Assembly (NCBI GenBank): GCA_018302125.1
Contig: JAGWAC010000004.1
Location: forward strand, 1 to 53,974
Reading direction: 5' to 3'
DNA length: 53,974 nt
DNA from: Candidatus Woesearchaeota archaeon
GTDB lineage: Archaea; Nanobdellota; Nanobdellia; SCGC-AAA011-G17; JACPIM01
In this document: piece after piece, positions 27,096-35,624 of the stretch
Numbering within the stretch: the stretch's first letter is position 1
Layout: every line of letters starts with the position of its first letter
The notes under the pieces: generated by a model
What the model was told of the DNA's origin: nothing
The model's input: the letters and a program-made list of their open reading frames with translations, nothing else
Databases searched by the model: none
Made by a program: the position numbers and the translations under genes

Positions 27096-28535
27096 ATGAA
27101 ATTAAGAAATCTTTTGGAAAAAAGAGAAGCAAAAATATTTCTTACAATTTACATAGTTTACCTGATTTTTATGACAAATTTTGGTGGGAATTTTATGGCT
27201 GATTCTATGTTATCAGCAACAATCTCATTGGTAGAAAAGCAAACATTTGTAATTAATGACTATGTTTCTGAAGTATGTAAAGAAACTGGTTGTGATCATG
27301 CCGTTTACAATGGAAATTATTATTCCGGATTTGCTCCAGGATTAAGTATAATAGCAATTCCTCTCTACTTAATATCATTTCCATTCTTAAATTATTTCTT
27401 GGAAGACGGATTATTTAGAAATACAAAAACAGAATTAAAGTTAATAGCCATTAATATCATAGTAACAATTTTTATTTCTTCACTGTTATCAGCATTAACT
27501 TCTGTTTTAATTTATAAGATATCTTCAAATTTTACAAACAATGAGAAAACAAGATTGTTAGTTACATTTTTGCTAGCTTTTTCAACAATTTATTTTTTAT
27601 ATTCAACAGGTTATTATGCTAGGATAATAGCTGGTTTTTTCAGCATTTTTGCTTTTTACAAATTAATTAATATTAAAAAAGAACTTTTAGAGAATAAAAA
27701 ACCAAAAACCAAAAACCTGCTCATTGCTGGTTTGTCTTCTTCAATAGCTATAACAATGGATTATCCTCATGTCCTGATTTCTTTTGTCTTATTTATATAT
27801 TTGCTGAGTTTTTTAAGAGAAAAAAGAATTTTATATTATATTATAGCCTCAATAATTCCAGTTGCTTTAATTTTATTATACCATTATACTATTTTTGAAA
27901 ATCCGTTTGCAACACCAGAACATTTGAGAGCAAATCAAGCAAATTACGAAGCCCTGGTAAAAGGGATAGGTGGTTTTTCCTATCCTTCCTTAGAGAAATT
28001 ATATTTATACTCATTTAGCCCAGAAAGAGGAATCTTCTTTTATGCACCAATTTTTCTATTGTCTTTATATGGGATTTATTTAGGTTTTAAAAAACATAAA
28101 GCAGAATTTTTAACAATAATATTTATATTTCTATCAACTTATTTGCTATATTCATCAAATATTTGGCCGTGGTTTTTCGATGGTAGCTTCGGCCCGAGAT
28201 ATTTGTTAGTGGCTTTTCCTTATTTAATCCTGCCATTAAGCATAGTACTGGAAAAATCGAAAAATATATTGGCTTATTTTTTAATATTGGTTTCTTCTAT
28301 TATAAGTTTGTTAGGAGCTATGTTTGATAGGACAGCTTTATGGACATATTCTTATGACATTAAAAATCCGTTGGTAAATTCTTACATTCCTTTATTTTTA
28401 GAAAGAGGTTTTTCAAATTACACCTTAAATATAATTAACTACAAGATATTTAACATTCCAGTCTATTTAATTAACATAATATTCTTTGCAGAGCTGATAG
28501 TTTTGTTCTTAATAATTAAGAAAATCTGGAAATAA
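27096..28535 (+). CDS. multi-pass membrane protein, possible GT-C type
   Basis: 479 residues with about eleven hydrophobic segments. The first external loop contains NDYVSEVCKETGCDHAVYNG followed by YYSGFAPGLS, and a later loop FDGSFGPRYLL sits near residue 355. The overall layout resembles dolichyl-phosphate-dependent GT-C transferases and related proteins of surface-glycan clusters, but no diagnostic family is recognised. Two cysteines in the first loop could form an external disulfide. Its end faces the convergent radical SAM gene, with 2 bases between stops. Confidence 0.65.
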   Translation: MKLRNLLEKREAKIFLTIYIVYLIFMTNFGGNFMADSMLSATISLVEKQTFVINDYVSEVCKETGCDHAVYNGNYYSGFAPGLSIIAIPLYLISFPFLNYFLEDGLFRNTKTELKLIAINIIVTIFISSLLSALTSVLIYKISSNFTNNEKTRLLVTFLLAFSTIYFLYSTGYYARIIAGFFSIFAFYKLINIKKELLENKKPKTKNLLIAGLSSSIAITMDYPHVLISFVLFIYLLSFLREKRILYYIIASIIPVALILLYHYTIFENPFATPEHLRANQANYEALVKGIGGFSYPSLEKLYLYSFSPERGIFFYAPIFLLSLYGIYLGFKKHKAEFLTIIFIFLSTYLLYSSNIWPWFFDGSFGPRYLLVAFPYLILPLSIVLEKSKNILAYFLILVSSIISLLGAMFDRTALWTYSYDIKNPLVNSYIPLFLERGFSNYTLNIINYKIFNIPVYLINIIFFAELIVLFLIIKKIWK

Positions 28536-28537
28536 TA

Positions 28538-29938
28538 TTAAAAGAGCCATTTTATTTTCAATTTTAACATGCTTAAAAAATAACTTGGTCTAAAATAATA
28601 TTTTCTAAGTGCCTCTTCAAGTAAGTCCTTTACTTCTTCCTGGCTCAAATTCTTATGCCTGTAAACCAAATTAAACTGGGTGTATTTTTCATAATCATCA
28701 GTCAATATTCTTCCTTCTTTTTTTAATTGTTCATAAAAGCCAGTTCCAGGATATGGGGTGGAAATGGCAAATCTAGCCAAAGGAGTGTTTAATTTTATAG
28801 CATAATTTATTGTGTTTCTTACAGTTTCTTTTGTATCTCCTTCGTAGCCTAGTATATAAAAAGCGCTGACTTTAATGCCTAATTCTTTGCAGATTTTTAT
28901 TATTTTTTCCTGATGGTTTTCTTCTATTAATCCTCTTTTGTTTAATTTTGCAATTTCAGGATCAGATGTTTCTATTCCGACATTAATATTTCTTAATCCT
29001 GCATCAAACATCTTTTTTAAGTTATTTTCATTCAATAAATCAAGCCTTGTTTCCATTCCCCAGACAATGTTCACATTTCTTTTTTTTAATTCCTCACAAA
29101 ATTCATCTATAAATTTAGGAAATAAACCAAAAACAGGATCTCTAAACTGTATTCCTTTAACTCCATATTTTTGTTGTAAATTTAAAATATCATCCACAAC
29201 CTTTTTTGCGCTTCTCTGCCTTATTTTAGGTCCTTGGTATTCTCCGTAAGTGCAGTAAAACCTGCAGCTATATGGGCATCCTTTGCTAGCCTGTAAAACC
29301 AAAAATGGTTTCTCAGAAATAGCTGGGCTATATCCATATTTTTTCAGTGGAAAGCTAGTAAAGTCAGGACTTGGTAATTTTTCCATGTCTGTTAAAGAAC
29401 TTACAAAGACATTGCCTTTTAGTTGTTCCAAATTTTTAAAATCGTTCATGAAAAAGCTTTCAGATTCCCCAAGCAAGACAAAATCTCCTGAATTGAATAT
29501 CTCGGGATTTCTGGAAGGAAAAGGCCCGAAAAATCCTACTTTTGCTTTTGGGAATTTTTCTTTTAACAATTTACAGATTTTGTTTTCATTTTTAAAATCA
29601 ACAACAGTTCCATAAACTAAAATTAAATCATAATACCAATTCTCATCAGGCAAATTTTCTTCAAAATATTTTACATAATGTCCTTGTTCTTTAAACAAAC
29701 CTTGTAAAAAAGCGAAGCTAATTATTGGTAGTCTGATTGATCTCTTTTTGATCAATCTTATAATTCTAGATGTAAAAGAATTTCCATAATCATCAGCAGT
29801 TCCAAAGCCGCCATTAAGATCCTTGTTCATTGCATAATTTTTCTCTTTGTTTACTGGATGAACTAATGCAATGTTTAATTTTTTAGTAATAAAATTATCT
29901 TTTTTTCCTATTGTCATATTTGAAACTAATTGCTCCAT
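28538..29938 (-). CDS. B12-binding radical SAM protein with CX3CX3C motif
   Basis: 466 residues. A cobalamin-binding-like domain occupies about 20-180, and the radical SAM core starts near 225. The cluster motif reads GCPYSCRFYCTYGEYQG: the last two cysteines are separated by three residues, not two, which the codons at 29247-29280 confirm. The following KIRQRSAKKVVDDI and ATPYPGTGFY-like stretch near residue 400 are otherwise typical. This variant is known to me only in a subset of the family. The substrate is unknown. It overlaps nothing and probably has its own promoter before 29938. Confidence 0.85.
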   Translation of the reverse strand: MEQLVSNMTIGKKDNFITKKLNIALVHPVNKEKNYAMNKDLNGGFGTADDYGNSFTSRIIRLIKKRSIRLPIISFAFLQGLFKEQGHYVKYFEENLPDENWYYDLILVYGTVVDFKNENKICKLLKEKFPKAKVGFFGPFPSRNPEIFNSGDFVLLGESESFFMNDFKNLEQLKGNVFVSSLTDMEKLPSPDFTSFPLKKYGYSPAISEKPFLVLQASKGCPYSCRFYCTYGEYQGPKIRQRSAKKVVDDILNLQQKYGVKGIQFRDPVFGLFPKFIDEFCEELKKRNVNIVWGMETRLDLLNENNLKKMFDAGLRNINVGIETSDPEIAKLNKRGLIEENHQEKIIKICKELGIKVSAFYILGYEGDTKETVRNTINYAIKLNTPLARFAISTPYPGTGFYEQLKKEGRILTDDYEKYTQFNLVYRHKNLSQEEVKDLLEEALRKYYFRPSYFLSMLKLKIKWLF

Positions 29939-29983
29939 TTTATCACGTTTTTAGATAAACTTTCTATTTAAATTTTTTCTTGC

Positions 29984-30322
29984 TTAATTATCCTTGGGAT
30001 TATAAGGGTCTTTATTATCTATAAGTTCTAAAGTATATTTTAAAATAGCAACTATCTCAGATTTGCTATATTTATCAACATTTCTTTCAAATTCTTCTCT
30101 TGCAAATTTTAATGGGTTTTTGCCTGTAGTTCTTACTTTATCTTCTTTTGTTGTGTTCGGTTTACCAATTCTATTTTTATTCCCATTAAATAATAAATTG
30201 CTTATTAAAAAATCCATTTGCTTTTCAATATCTATTGAAACACTAATTGCATTTCCTCTAATTGCTCTTAAAATACTTTCTTGTCTATCCTTTTCTAATA
30301 GGTCTTTTTCATCATAATCCAA
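29984..30322 (-). CDS. hypothetical protein, start unclear
   Basis: 112 residues if started at TTG 30322. The same frame stays open back to 30388, immediately after the TAA of the Gfo/Idh gene, and the extra 22 codons (KHAKIFECDAKVLEEIRKYL) look coding, but no ATG exists. The start is therefore either TTG or a rare ATT/ATA. The protein is charged and helical with no cysteine past the N-terminal extension and no membrane segment. It is probably translated by coupling to the upstream gene. No family recognised. Confidence 0.55.
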   Translation of the reverse strand: MDYDEKDLLEKDRQESILRAIRGNAISVSIDIEKQMDFLISNLLFNGNKNRIGKPNTTKEDKVRTTGKNPLKFAREEFERNVDKYSKSEIVAILKYTLELIDNKDPYNPKDN

Positions 30323-30388
30323 ATATTTCCTTATTTCTTCCAGAACTTTTGCATCACATTCAAATATTTTCGCGTGCTTGTCTATAAT

Positions 30389-31342
30389 TTATTTATTATT
30401 TGAAAACTCCAATGCAATTCTTAAAGCTTCAAAAGCATCTTCTCCCTTTATTGGAAATTCTTTGCCTTCTTTAATGCAATTCAAAAAAGATTGTAACTCT
30501 ACTTTTAACGGCTCTTCTTTTTTGATTTCCATATTAACCTTTGTTGGTTTTCCAAATTTAATTATAAAATCTCCAAAGTCATCATAATCTTTTGCATAAT
30601 TGCTTTTGTAAACATCTAATTCTTGAGTAATATAATTTAGTTCAGCATATCCTCTTGAGCCAGTAACATTAAGCAATCTTATTTTAATTGGTGTTACCCA
30701 ATTTACTTGAATAAATGCATTTGTGTTTCCATATTTTAGCAACAAATCAGCATAATCCCCATTTGATATCAAGGAATTTCCTAGTAACCCGAACAATTTT
30801 GATGGTTTTTTATTCAATAAGTAATTAAAAATATCAATATCATGCACAGCCAAGTCAATTATGACATTTGTGTCTTTAACTTTTGGGGGAATAACGCCGA
30901 CTCTTCTACACATAATAGAATTAATTTCACCTAATTCAAAATTATCTAGTAACTCTTTTAGTTTTATTATTGCTGGATTAAATCTTTCAATATGCCCGAC
31001 CATGAATTTTATATTTTTTTCTCTTGCTTTTCTTATAATTTCATTTGCATTTTCCAATGTATCAGCTATTGGTTTTTCAAGCAGAAAAGGAACTCTATTT
31101 TCAATAACGTCCAGAGCTACCATCTTGTGAAAAGAAGTTGGAACAACAATAGAAACAGCATCTAACTTTTCTTTAGAAAGCATTTCTTTGTAATCTTTAT
31201 AATAATTGCATCTGAATTTTTCGCTGACTTTTTTTCCTAGTTCCTTATTAATGTCGCTGACAGCAGCAAGGCAACCAGCCTCACAATAGACTCTGGCATG
31301 ATTGCTTCCCATGTTTCCAATACCAATAACGCCTACCTTCAT
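30389..31342 (-). CDS. Gfo/Idh/MocA oxidoreductase, WbpB-like
   Basis: 317 residues. The Rossmann start is KVGVIGIGNMGSNHARVY, followed by FLLEKPIADTLENA near residue 92 (the E-K-P motif with catalytic Lys) and DLAVHDIDIFNYLL near 168. The arrangement matches dehydrogenases acting on UDP-sugar 3-OH groups (WbpB/WlbA). The start overlaps the DegT aminotransferase stop by 4 bases. The pair oxidises and then transaminates C3 of a UDP-GlcNAc uronic acid in known pathways. Specificity is inferred from context. Confidence 0.85.
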   Translation of the reverse strand: MKVGVIGIGNMGSNHARVYCEAGCLAAVSDINKELGKKVSEKFRCNYYKDYKEMLSKEKLDAVSIVVPTSFHKMVALDVIENRVPFLLEKPIADTLENANEIIRKAREKNIKFMVGHIERFNPAIIKLKELLDNFELGEINSIMCRRVGVIPPKVKDTNVIIDLAVHDIDIFNYLLNKKPSKLFGLLGNSLISNGDYADLLLKYGNTNAFIQVNWVTPIKIRLLNVTGSRGYAELNYITQELDVYKSNYAKDYDDFGDFIIKFGKPTKVNMEIKKEEPLKVELQSFLNCIKEGKEFPIKGEDAFEALRIALEFSNNK

Positions 31343-32412
31343 GTTATTTCCTTTAATATTTTTATTATATAATCTAGTTCATCTCTAGTCAAGCTTGGAT
31401 GAACGGGCAAAGATAAAACTTTCTTGCATAATTCATTAACAACTTTAAATTCTTTTCCATCATACCCCAATTTCTTGTATATTGGCTGCTCAAAAACAGG
31501 TTTGGGATAAAATATGTCTCCTTTAATTCCATTGTCAAGCAATTTCTTCAATACTTCATCCCTGTTCTCAGTCAAAATAGTAAACTGGTGAAATACATGT
31601 TTATATCCTTCTTTTACTTTTGGAAGAACTATATTAGAATCTTTTAAATTTTTTATTAAGTAATTAGCATTCTCAATTCTTTTATTATTAAAAAAATCCA
31701 ATTTCTTTAATTGTTCTATACCAATTGCTCCGGCAATATTAGTCATTCTAAAATTTAATCCAAATATTTCATGATAATATCTTGTTTTGCTTCCATGATT
31801 TATTATCATCCTACATTTCTCGGCAAATTGTTCATCATTGGTTGTAATTAATCCGCCTTCTGAAGTTGTCATGTTCTTTGTTGGATAAAAAGAAAAGCAC
31901 CCAGCCCCAAAACTTCCTGCTTTTCTTTGTTTAAATTCTGCACCATGTGCTTGTGCAGCATCCTCAATTAAAATTAAATTATTATTTTTGCAAATCTCAG
32001 AAATCTTGTCCATATCAGGCATCAATCCAAAAAGAGAAACTGCAATTATTGCTTTTGTTTTTTTGGTAATTTTTTCTTGAATTAAATCTGGATTTATATT
32101 AAAATTGTCTTCATGAATATCAACAAAAACAGGTTTTGCATTTACGCTTAAAATAGAGTTTGCAGTTGCGGCAAAAGTAAAAGAAGTTGTAATTACTTCA
32201 TCTCCTTCCTTGATATCGTATCCCATTAAAGCAGTTTGCAAAGCAGTTGTTCCAGAAGAAGTGGCAATTCCGTATTTAACTCCAATATATTTTGCAAAAT
32301 TTTTCTCAAACTCCCTGACTTTTTCACCCTGAGCCAAAATACCCGACTTTAGAACATCTGAAACAGCCTTAATTTCCTCTTCCCCAATTACTGGTTTTGC
32401 AATATTTATCAT
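31339..32412 (-). CDS. DegT/DnrJ/EryC1/StrS aminotransferase, WbpE-like
   Basis: 357 residues of the PLP-dependent sugar aminotransferase family. Visible sites are GTTALQTALMGYDIKEGDEV, LIEDAAQAHGAEF near residue 160 (Asp binding the PLP nitrogen) and FSFYPTKNMTTSEGG near 185 with the Schiff-base Lys. It should aminate the 3-keto sugar produced by the Gfo/Idh enzyme encoded next in the operon. The promoter region is the short divergent gap before 32412, shared with the HAD gene at 32465. Confidence 0.87.
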   Translation of the reverse strand: MINIAKPVIGEEEIKAVSDVLKSGILAQGEKVREFEKNFAKYIGVKYGIATSSGTTALQTALMGYDIKEGDEVITTSFTFAATANSILSVNAKPVFVDIHEDNFNINPDLIQEKITKKTKAIIAVSLFGLMPDMDKISEICKNNNLILIEDAAQAHGAEFKQRKAGSFGAGCFSFYPTKNMTTSEGGLITTNDEQFAEKCRMIINHGSKTRYYHEIFGLNFRMTNIAGAIGIEQLKKLDFFNNKRIENANYLIKNLKDSNIVLPKVKEGYKHVFHQFTILTENRDEVLKKLLDNGIKGDIFYPKPVFEQPIYKKLGYDGKEFKVVNELCKKVLSLPVHPSLTRDELDYIIKILKEIT

Positions 32413-32464
32413 CTTTTTTCTACCATAAAAATGTATTTAAAGTTATTTATTAACTAAATTTCTA

Positions 32465-33097
32465 ATGGATCTAATATGCATAGATATGGATAATACCTTG
32501 ATAGATTCTGATAAAACCCATATCATAGGTTATCTTTACGCTTTTAAAAAGAACAAGCTTCCAAAAGTTTCTATAAAAAAAATAAAAAAATACTTCGGAC
32601 TGGTAAGTTCTGAAATTGTAAAAAATTTATTTCCAGAAATATCTGGGCAAAAACTTCAGAAAATATTGGAAGATAATTATAAATACTTTTTTAAGCAAAG
32701 GCACCACCTAAAAGCTTTCAGAGGAATAAAAAAAACATTATCAATCTTAAACAAAAAATATAATTTGGTTTTAATTTCAAATTGCTCAAAAAAAGAAGTT
32801 ATAGCTTCTATTAAAAAAACAAAAATTAATCCTAAATTATTTAAATTAATGATAGGAAGTAATGAAGTAAAAAGGCCAAAACCATACCCAGATGAAATTT
32901 TGTTGGCTGAAAAAAAATTAAGGCAAAAAGTAAAGTTTGTAATTGGTGATTCTCCTTATGATATAATAGCTGGAAAAAAGGCAAAGGCAAAAACAATAGC
33001 TGTGTTAACAGGCAATCACTCAAAAAAAGATTTAGAAAAAGAACACCCAGATTTTATCTTAAAGGATTTTAATAAAATCTTAAAAATTCTAAAATAA
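32465..33097 (+). CDS. HAD-superfamily hydrolase
   Basis: 210 residues. All four HAD motifs are present: CIDMDNTLIDSD (nucleophile Asp), VLISNCSKKEV, KRPKPYP with the Lys, and GDSPYDIIAGKKAKAKTIAV. This is the phosphoglycolate phosphatase-like subgroup with a helical cap at residues 20-85. It is probably a small-molecule phosphatase. The context gives no substrate. It is divergent from the aminotransferase gene. Confidence 0.82.
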   Translation: MDLICIDMDNTLIDSDKTHIIGYLYAFKKNKLPKVSIKKIKKYFGLVSSEIVKNLFPEISGQKLQKILEDNYKYFFKQRHHLKAFRGIKKTLSILNKKYNLVLISNCSKKEVIASIKKTKINPKLFKLMIGSNEVKRPKPYPDEILLAEKKLRQKVKFVIGDSPYDIIAGKKAKAKTIAVLTGNHSKKDLEKEHPDFILKDFNKILKILK

Positions 33098-33169
33098 AAT
33101 TATATACTCTAATATAAGAATATTTAAAAAGAAACTATTATTCTACAGTGATAAGAGGGGGAATTGTTA

Positions 33170-33370
33170 ATGCAATATGCTTTACATAATAAAAAAACAG
33201 GTGAAGTAAAAACTTATGAAGTATCTTACTCACAAGTACTTCAGGAAAAAACAAACAGACTATTGACAACATTAATTATTCTTATATTCGTTCTATTATT
33301 GGTAATTGGATATACCTTAATTAAAGTTGACACCCTGAATATACCAACTAGATTAATCTATGGCTGGTAA
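33170..33370 (+). CDS. small single-pass membrane protein
   Basis: 66 residues from ATG 33170, or 68 from a TTG at 33164. A GAGGGGGA stretch at 33150-33160 could act as a Shine-Dalgarno site for either. The N-terminal 30 residues are polar, and one hydrophobic helix follows (LITTLIILIFVLLLVIGYTL type, residues 34-53), then a short tail DTLNIPTRLIYGW. No family recognised. It appears to be monocistronic. Confidence 0.6.
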   Translation: MQYALHNKKTGEVKTYEVSYSQVLQEKTNRLLTTLIILIFVLLLVIGYTLIKVDTLNIPTRLIYGW

Positions 33371-33395
33371 ATTCAGAGATAAAAAATAAAAAGAA

Positions 33396-33617
33396 TTAAT
33401 TGTAACTATTAAGATACAAAGCTAATATCTGGATATTAAGGTTTTTATATTGTCTCTTAAAGTGATTATATCTGATTTTTCTCTCTTTTAATGCCCAGAT
33501 CTTCACCCACAAGTCTTTCTGAGATTTTAATGGTAACTCCTTATTCTCAGAAATCATGTAAATATGGTTGTATGCTAATAGCTGTTTATGCACCTTTAAA
33601 AGCTGTTCTTGTAACAT
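33396..33617 (-). CDS. small hypothetical basic protein
   Basis: 73 residues, rich in Lys, Leu and Tyr, with a central LKSQKDLWVKIWALKERKI helix. A minus-strand TATA-like stretch (CTATAAATATC, about 33638-33648) lies some 25-30 bases before the ATG at 33617, and an inverted repeat overlaps it. The promoter placement supports a real gene; the protein has no recognised relatives. Confidence 0.5.
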   Translation of the reverse strand: MLQEQLLKVHKQLLAYNHIYMISENKELPLKSQKDLWVKIWALKERKIRYNHFKRQYKNLNIQILALYLNSYN

Positions 33618-33643
33618 TTTTATTCTTTTTCCTATAAGATATT

Positions 33644-33668
33644 TATAGTAGTAGTCCTAACTACTATA
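33644..33668. promoter_or_regulatory. inverted repeat TATAGTAGT-N7-ACTACTATA
   Basis: Perfect 9-base arms at 33644-33652 and 33660-33668 flank a 7-base spacer. The repeat overlaps the TATA region of the gene at 33617-33396 and lies about 70 bases before the PIN gene. It could be an operator or part of a divergent promoter. Confidence 0.45.
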
Positions 33669-33736
33669 TAAACATTAGCTAATTAAAAATAGCAAAAACT
33701 TATATAATTCTCTTAAACCAGTTTAATAAGCCAAAA

Positions 33737-34099
33737 ATGTACCATATAATACTTGATACTGATTTTATTCTGCATTCAATAGAAAATAAAGTAGATTTTT
33801 TTGAAGAAATAAAACGAATATCTCAGTTTAAATATAAAATTTGTATAATAGACAGAACTTTAGAAGAATTAAAAAATAAAAAAAATGAAAAATTAGCTCT
33901 AAGTCTATTAAAAAATAAAGTTGATATAATACAAACCAAAAAAGACAAGCCTGTAGATGACCTTATTTTAAGCCTGGGGAGTAAGAATATTGTGGTTTGT
34001 ACTTCTGACAAAGAACTTAAGGAAAAGCTTAAAAAGAGGAATATTCCGGTTATTCATTTAAGAAAAAGAAAATATCTTGTGATAGAGAATGTATTATAA
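33737..34099 (+). CDS. PIN domain protein (Fcf1/Utp24-like)
   Basis: 120 residues. A PIN nuclease fold is suggested by ILDTDFILHSIEN at the N-terminus (first acidic residues), IDRTLEELKN near residue 42 and CTSDKELKEKLKKRNIPVI near 90, which give the acidic metal-binding set. Archaeal relatives next to rpo7 are usually assigned to rRNA processing (Fcf1/Utp24-like). The stop overlaps the rpo7 start by 11 bases, so it belongs to the informational operon. A TATA-like box lies near 33697-33709. Confidence 0.78.
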   Translation: MYHIILDTDFILHSIENKVDFFEEIKRISQFKYKICIIDRTLEELKNKKNEKLALSLLKNKVDIIQTKKDKPVDDLILSLGSKNIVVCTSDKELKEKLKKRNIPVIHLRKRKYLVIENVL

Positions 34100-34664
34100 A
34101 ATTAATGTCAAAACCTTCATCAGAGTACCGCCTTCAAATTTTGGAAAGGACACTAGAAATATAATTTTAAATATATTAAATGAACAATTTCAAAACTATA
34201 TCTCAGAAAGATTAGGCATAGTTATTGGTGTTCTTGATGTTCAAGAGACAGGCGAAGGAGTAATAATTCCTGGTGATGGAGCAGCATATCATGAAACCAA
34301 ATTTACCTTGCTTACATTCAAGCCAGAAGTTCAGGAGATTGTTCTTGGAAATGTATCAGAAATCACAGATTTTGGTGCATTCTTGGATTTAGGTGCTATC
34401 GAAGGTATGATTCATGTTTCACAAACAATGGATGATTTCGTAAGCTTCTCTAAATCAAATGTTTTGACAGGAAAAGAATCGAAAAAAGTTTTAAAAGTTA
34501 ATGATAAATGCAGAGCAAGAATAATTGCAGTTTCATTCAAAGATTTAGCCAATCCAAAAGTTGGTCTTACAATGAGGCAGCCTTTTTTAGGGGCAATCAA
34601 TTGGATTGAAGAGGAAATTAAATCAAATTCAAAAGTAATTGAAGAGAAACAAAGTAAAAAATAA
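34089..34664 (+). CDS. rpo7: RNA polymerase subunit Rpo7 (E')
   Basis: 191 residues. The N-terminal RNP-like domain (MYYKINVKTFIRVPPSNFGK to about 80) and the S1 domain (EIVLGNVSEITDFGAFLDLG, IEGMIHVSQ) match archaeal Rpo7/RpoE', which forms the stalk with Rpo4 and helps open DNA and bind RNA. The position before spt4, rps24e and rps27ae is the conserved archaeal order. A short C-terminal Lys/Ser tail extends past the S1 fold. A hairpin with a T run follows the stop. Confidence 0.95.
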   Translation: MYYKINVKTFIRVPPSNFGKDTRNIILNILNEQFQNYISERLGIVIGVLDVQETGEGVIIPGDGAAYHETKFTLLTFKPEVQEIVLGNVSEITDFGAFLDLGAIEGMIHVSQTMDDFVSFSKSNVLTGKESKKVLKVNDKCRARIIAVSFKDLANPKVGLTMRQPFLGAINWIEEEIKSNSKVIEEKQSKK

Positions 34665-34666
34665 TT

Positions 34667-34696
34667 AAGCTTCCAGTTTTTTGATGAAGCTTTTTT
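34667..34696 (+). terminator. hairpin plus T run after rpo7
   Basis: AAGCTTC at 34667-34673 and GAAGCTT at 34686-34692 are perfect inverted copies, followed directly by TTTT. It looks like an intrinsic or attenuating terminator between rpo7 and spt4, although the two are commonly cotranscribed. Confidence 0.55.
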
Positions 34697-34711
34697 CAAA
34701 AAATTAGAAAA

Positions 34712-34897
34712 ATGGTAAAAAAAGTTTGTAGAAAAGACAAATTATTGTTCGAAGGATCAGTATGCCCATTATGCAAGTCAGATTCATTTGGTCAGAACTG
34801 GAAAGGAAGAATATTCATAATAGATGCAAATAAATCAGAAATAGCAAAAAAAATAGGTATAACGGCAAAAGGCGAGTACGCAATTAAGGTAAAATAA
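34712..34897 (+). CDS. spt4: transcription elongation factor Spt4 (RpoE'')
   Basis: 61 residues. The zinc site is formed by VCRKDKLLF and VCPLCKSDSF (C6, C18, C21; the fourth ligand position is not a Cys), followed by NWKGRIFIIDANKSEIAKK, the Spt5-binding core. With Spt5 it forms the processivity clamp on RNA polymerase. It is followed 2 bases later by rps24e. The missing fourth cysteine is seen in other archaeal Spt4 proteins. Confidence 0.92.
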   Translation: MVKKVCRKDKLLFEGSVCPLCKSDSFGQNWKGRIFIIDANKSEIAKKIGITAKGEYAIKVK

Positions 34898-34899
34898 AA

Positions 34900-35184
34900 A
34901 TGCAAATTCTAGAACAAAAAGAAGAAAAATTATTGCATAGAAAAGAAATTAAATTTAAAGTAAATTTTGAAAAAGTTACTCCAACTAAAGAAACCTTAAA
35001 AAAACAAATTTCTGAAAAATTAAAAGTAGAGCCCGAATTAATTGTAATTGAAAAAGCCAGCCAATGTTTTGGAGAAAGAACAGTAGAAGTTTCTGTATTA
35101 ATTTATTCTGACAAAGATTCAATGAAAAAAGTAGAAGTAAGGAATAAAAAAATAAAGAAAAAGCAGGAAGCTAAAAAAGAATAA
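34900..35184 (+). CDS. rps24e: 30S ribosomal protein S24e
   Basis: 94 residues matching S24e: [40 protein letters not shown] and a Lys-rich tail KKKQEAKKE. It shares one base with the start of rps27ae. It is part of the small subunit, and the rpo7-spt4-rps24e-rps27ae order is standard for archaea. Confidence 0.94.
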   Translation: MQILEQKEEKLLHRKEIKFKVNFEKVTPTKETLKKQISEKLKVEPELIVIEKASQCFGERTVEVSVLIYSDKDSMKKVEVRNKKIKKKQEAKKE

Positions 35185-35369
35185 TGGCAAAACAAAAAGT
35201 AAAAAATAAAAAACCAAGTGAAAGATGGAAAAAATACAAAGTAGATCCATCAGGCAAATTAATTAAATCAAAATCCTGCCCTAAATGTAGTGAAGGAATT
35301 TTCATGGCAGAGCACAAGGACAGATCTTATTGTGGTAACTGCAAATATACAGAATTCAAAGCTAAATAA
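35184..35369 (+). CDS. rps27ae: 30S ribosomal protein S27ae
   Basis: 61 residues. A basic N-terminus is followed by a zinc ribbon [23 protein letters not shown] with four cysteines (two CXXC knuckles). This is the archaeal stand-alone form of the ubiquitin-fused eukaryotic S27a. It is the last gene of the cluster. After it, 255 bases are AT-rich and hold the TATA box (near 35573-35582) of the next gene. Confidence 0.95.
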   Translation: MAKQKVKNKKPSERWKKYKVDPSGKLIKSKSCPKCSEGIFMAEHKDRSYCGNCKYTEFKAK

Positions 35370-35624
35370 AAAATTTTTAAATACTTTTATCCCATTTATA
35401 ATCAGTATAAAGGATAAATATTTAAAATTAATTTAGAACCATCTGGTAAAGTTCTAAAGTTCTTTCCTCTTTTTCAGTTTTTTCCTCTAAATTTTCACCC
35501 ATATTAAAAAATTCTAAAAAAACAGATTTTAATAAACTAATATATTCATTATTAGGTAGTAACAAATAGAAAGATTTATAAATTAAAAAAATCAAAAAAT
35601 AATAAGGAAAAACCATAAAAAAAT

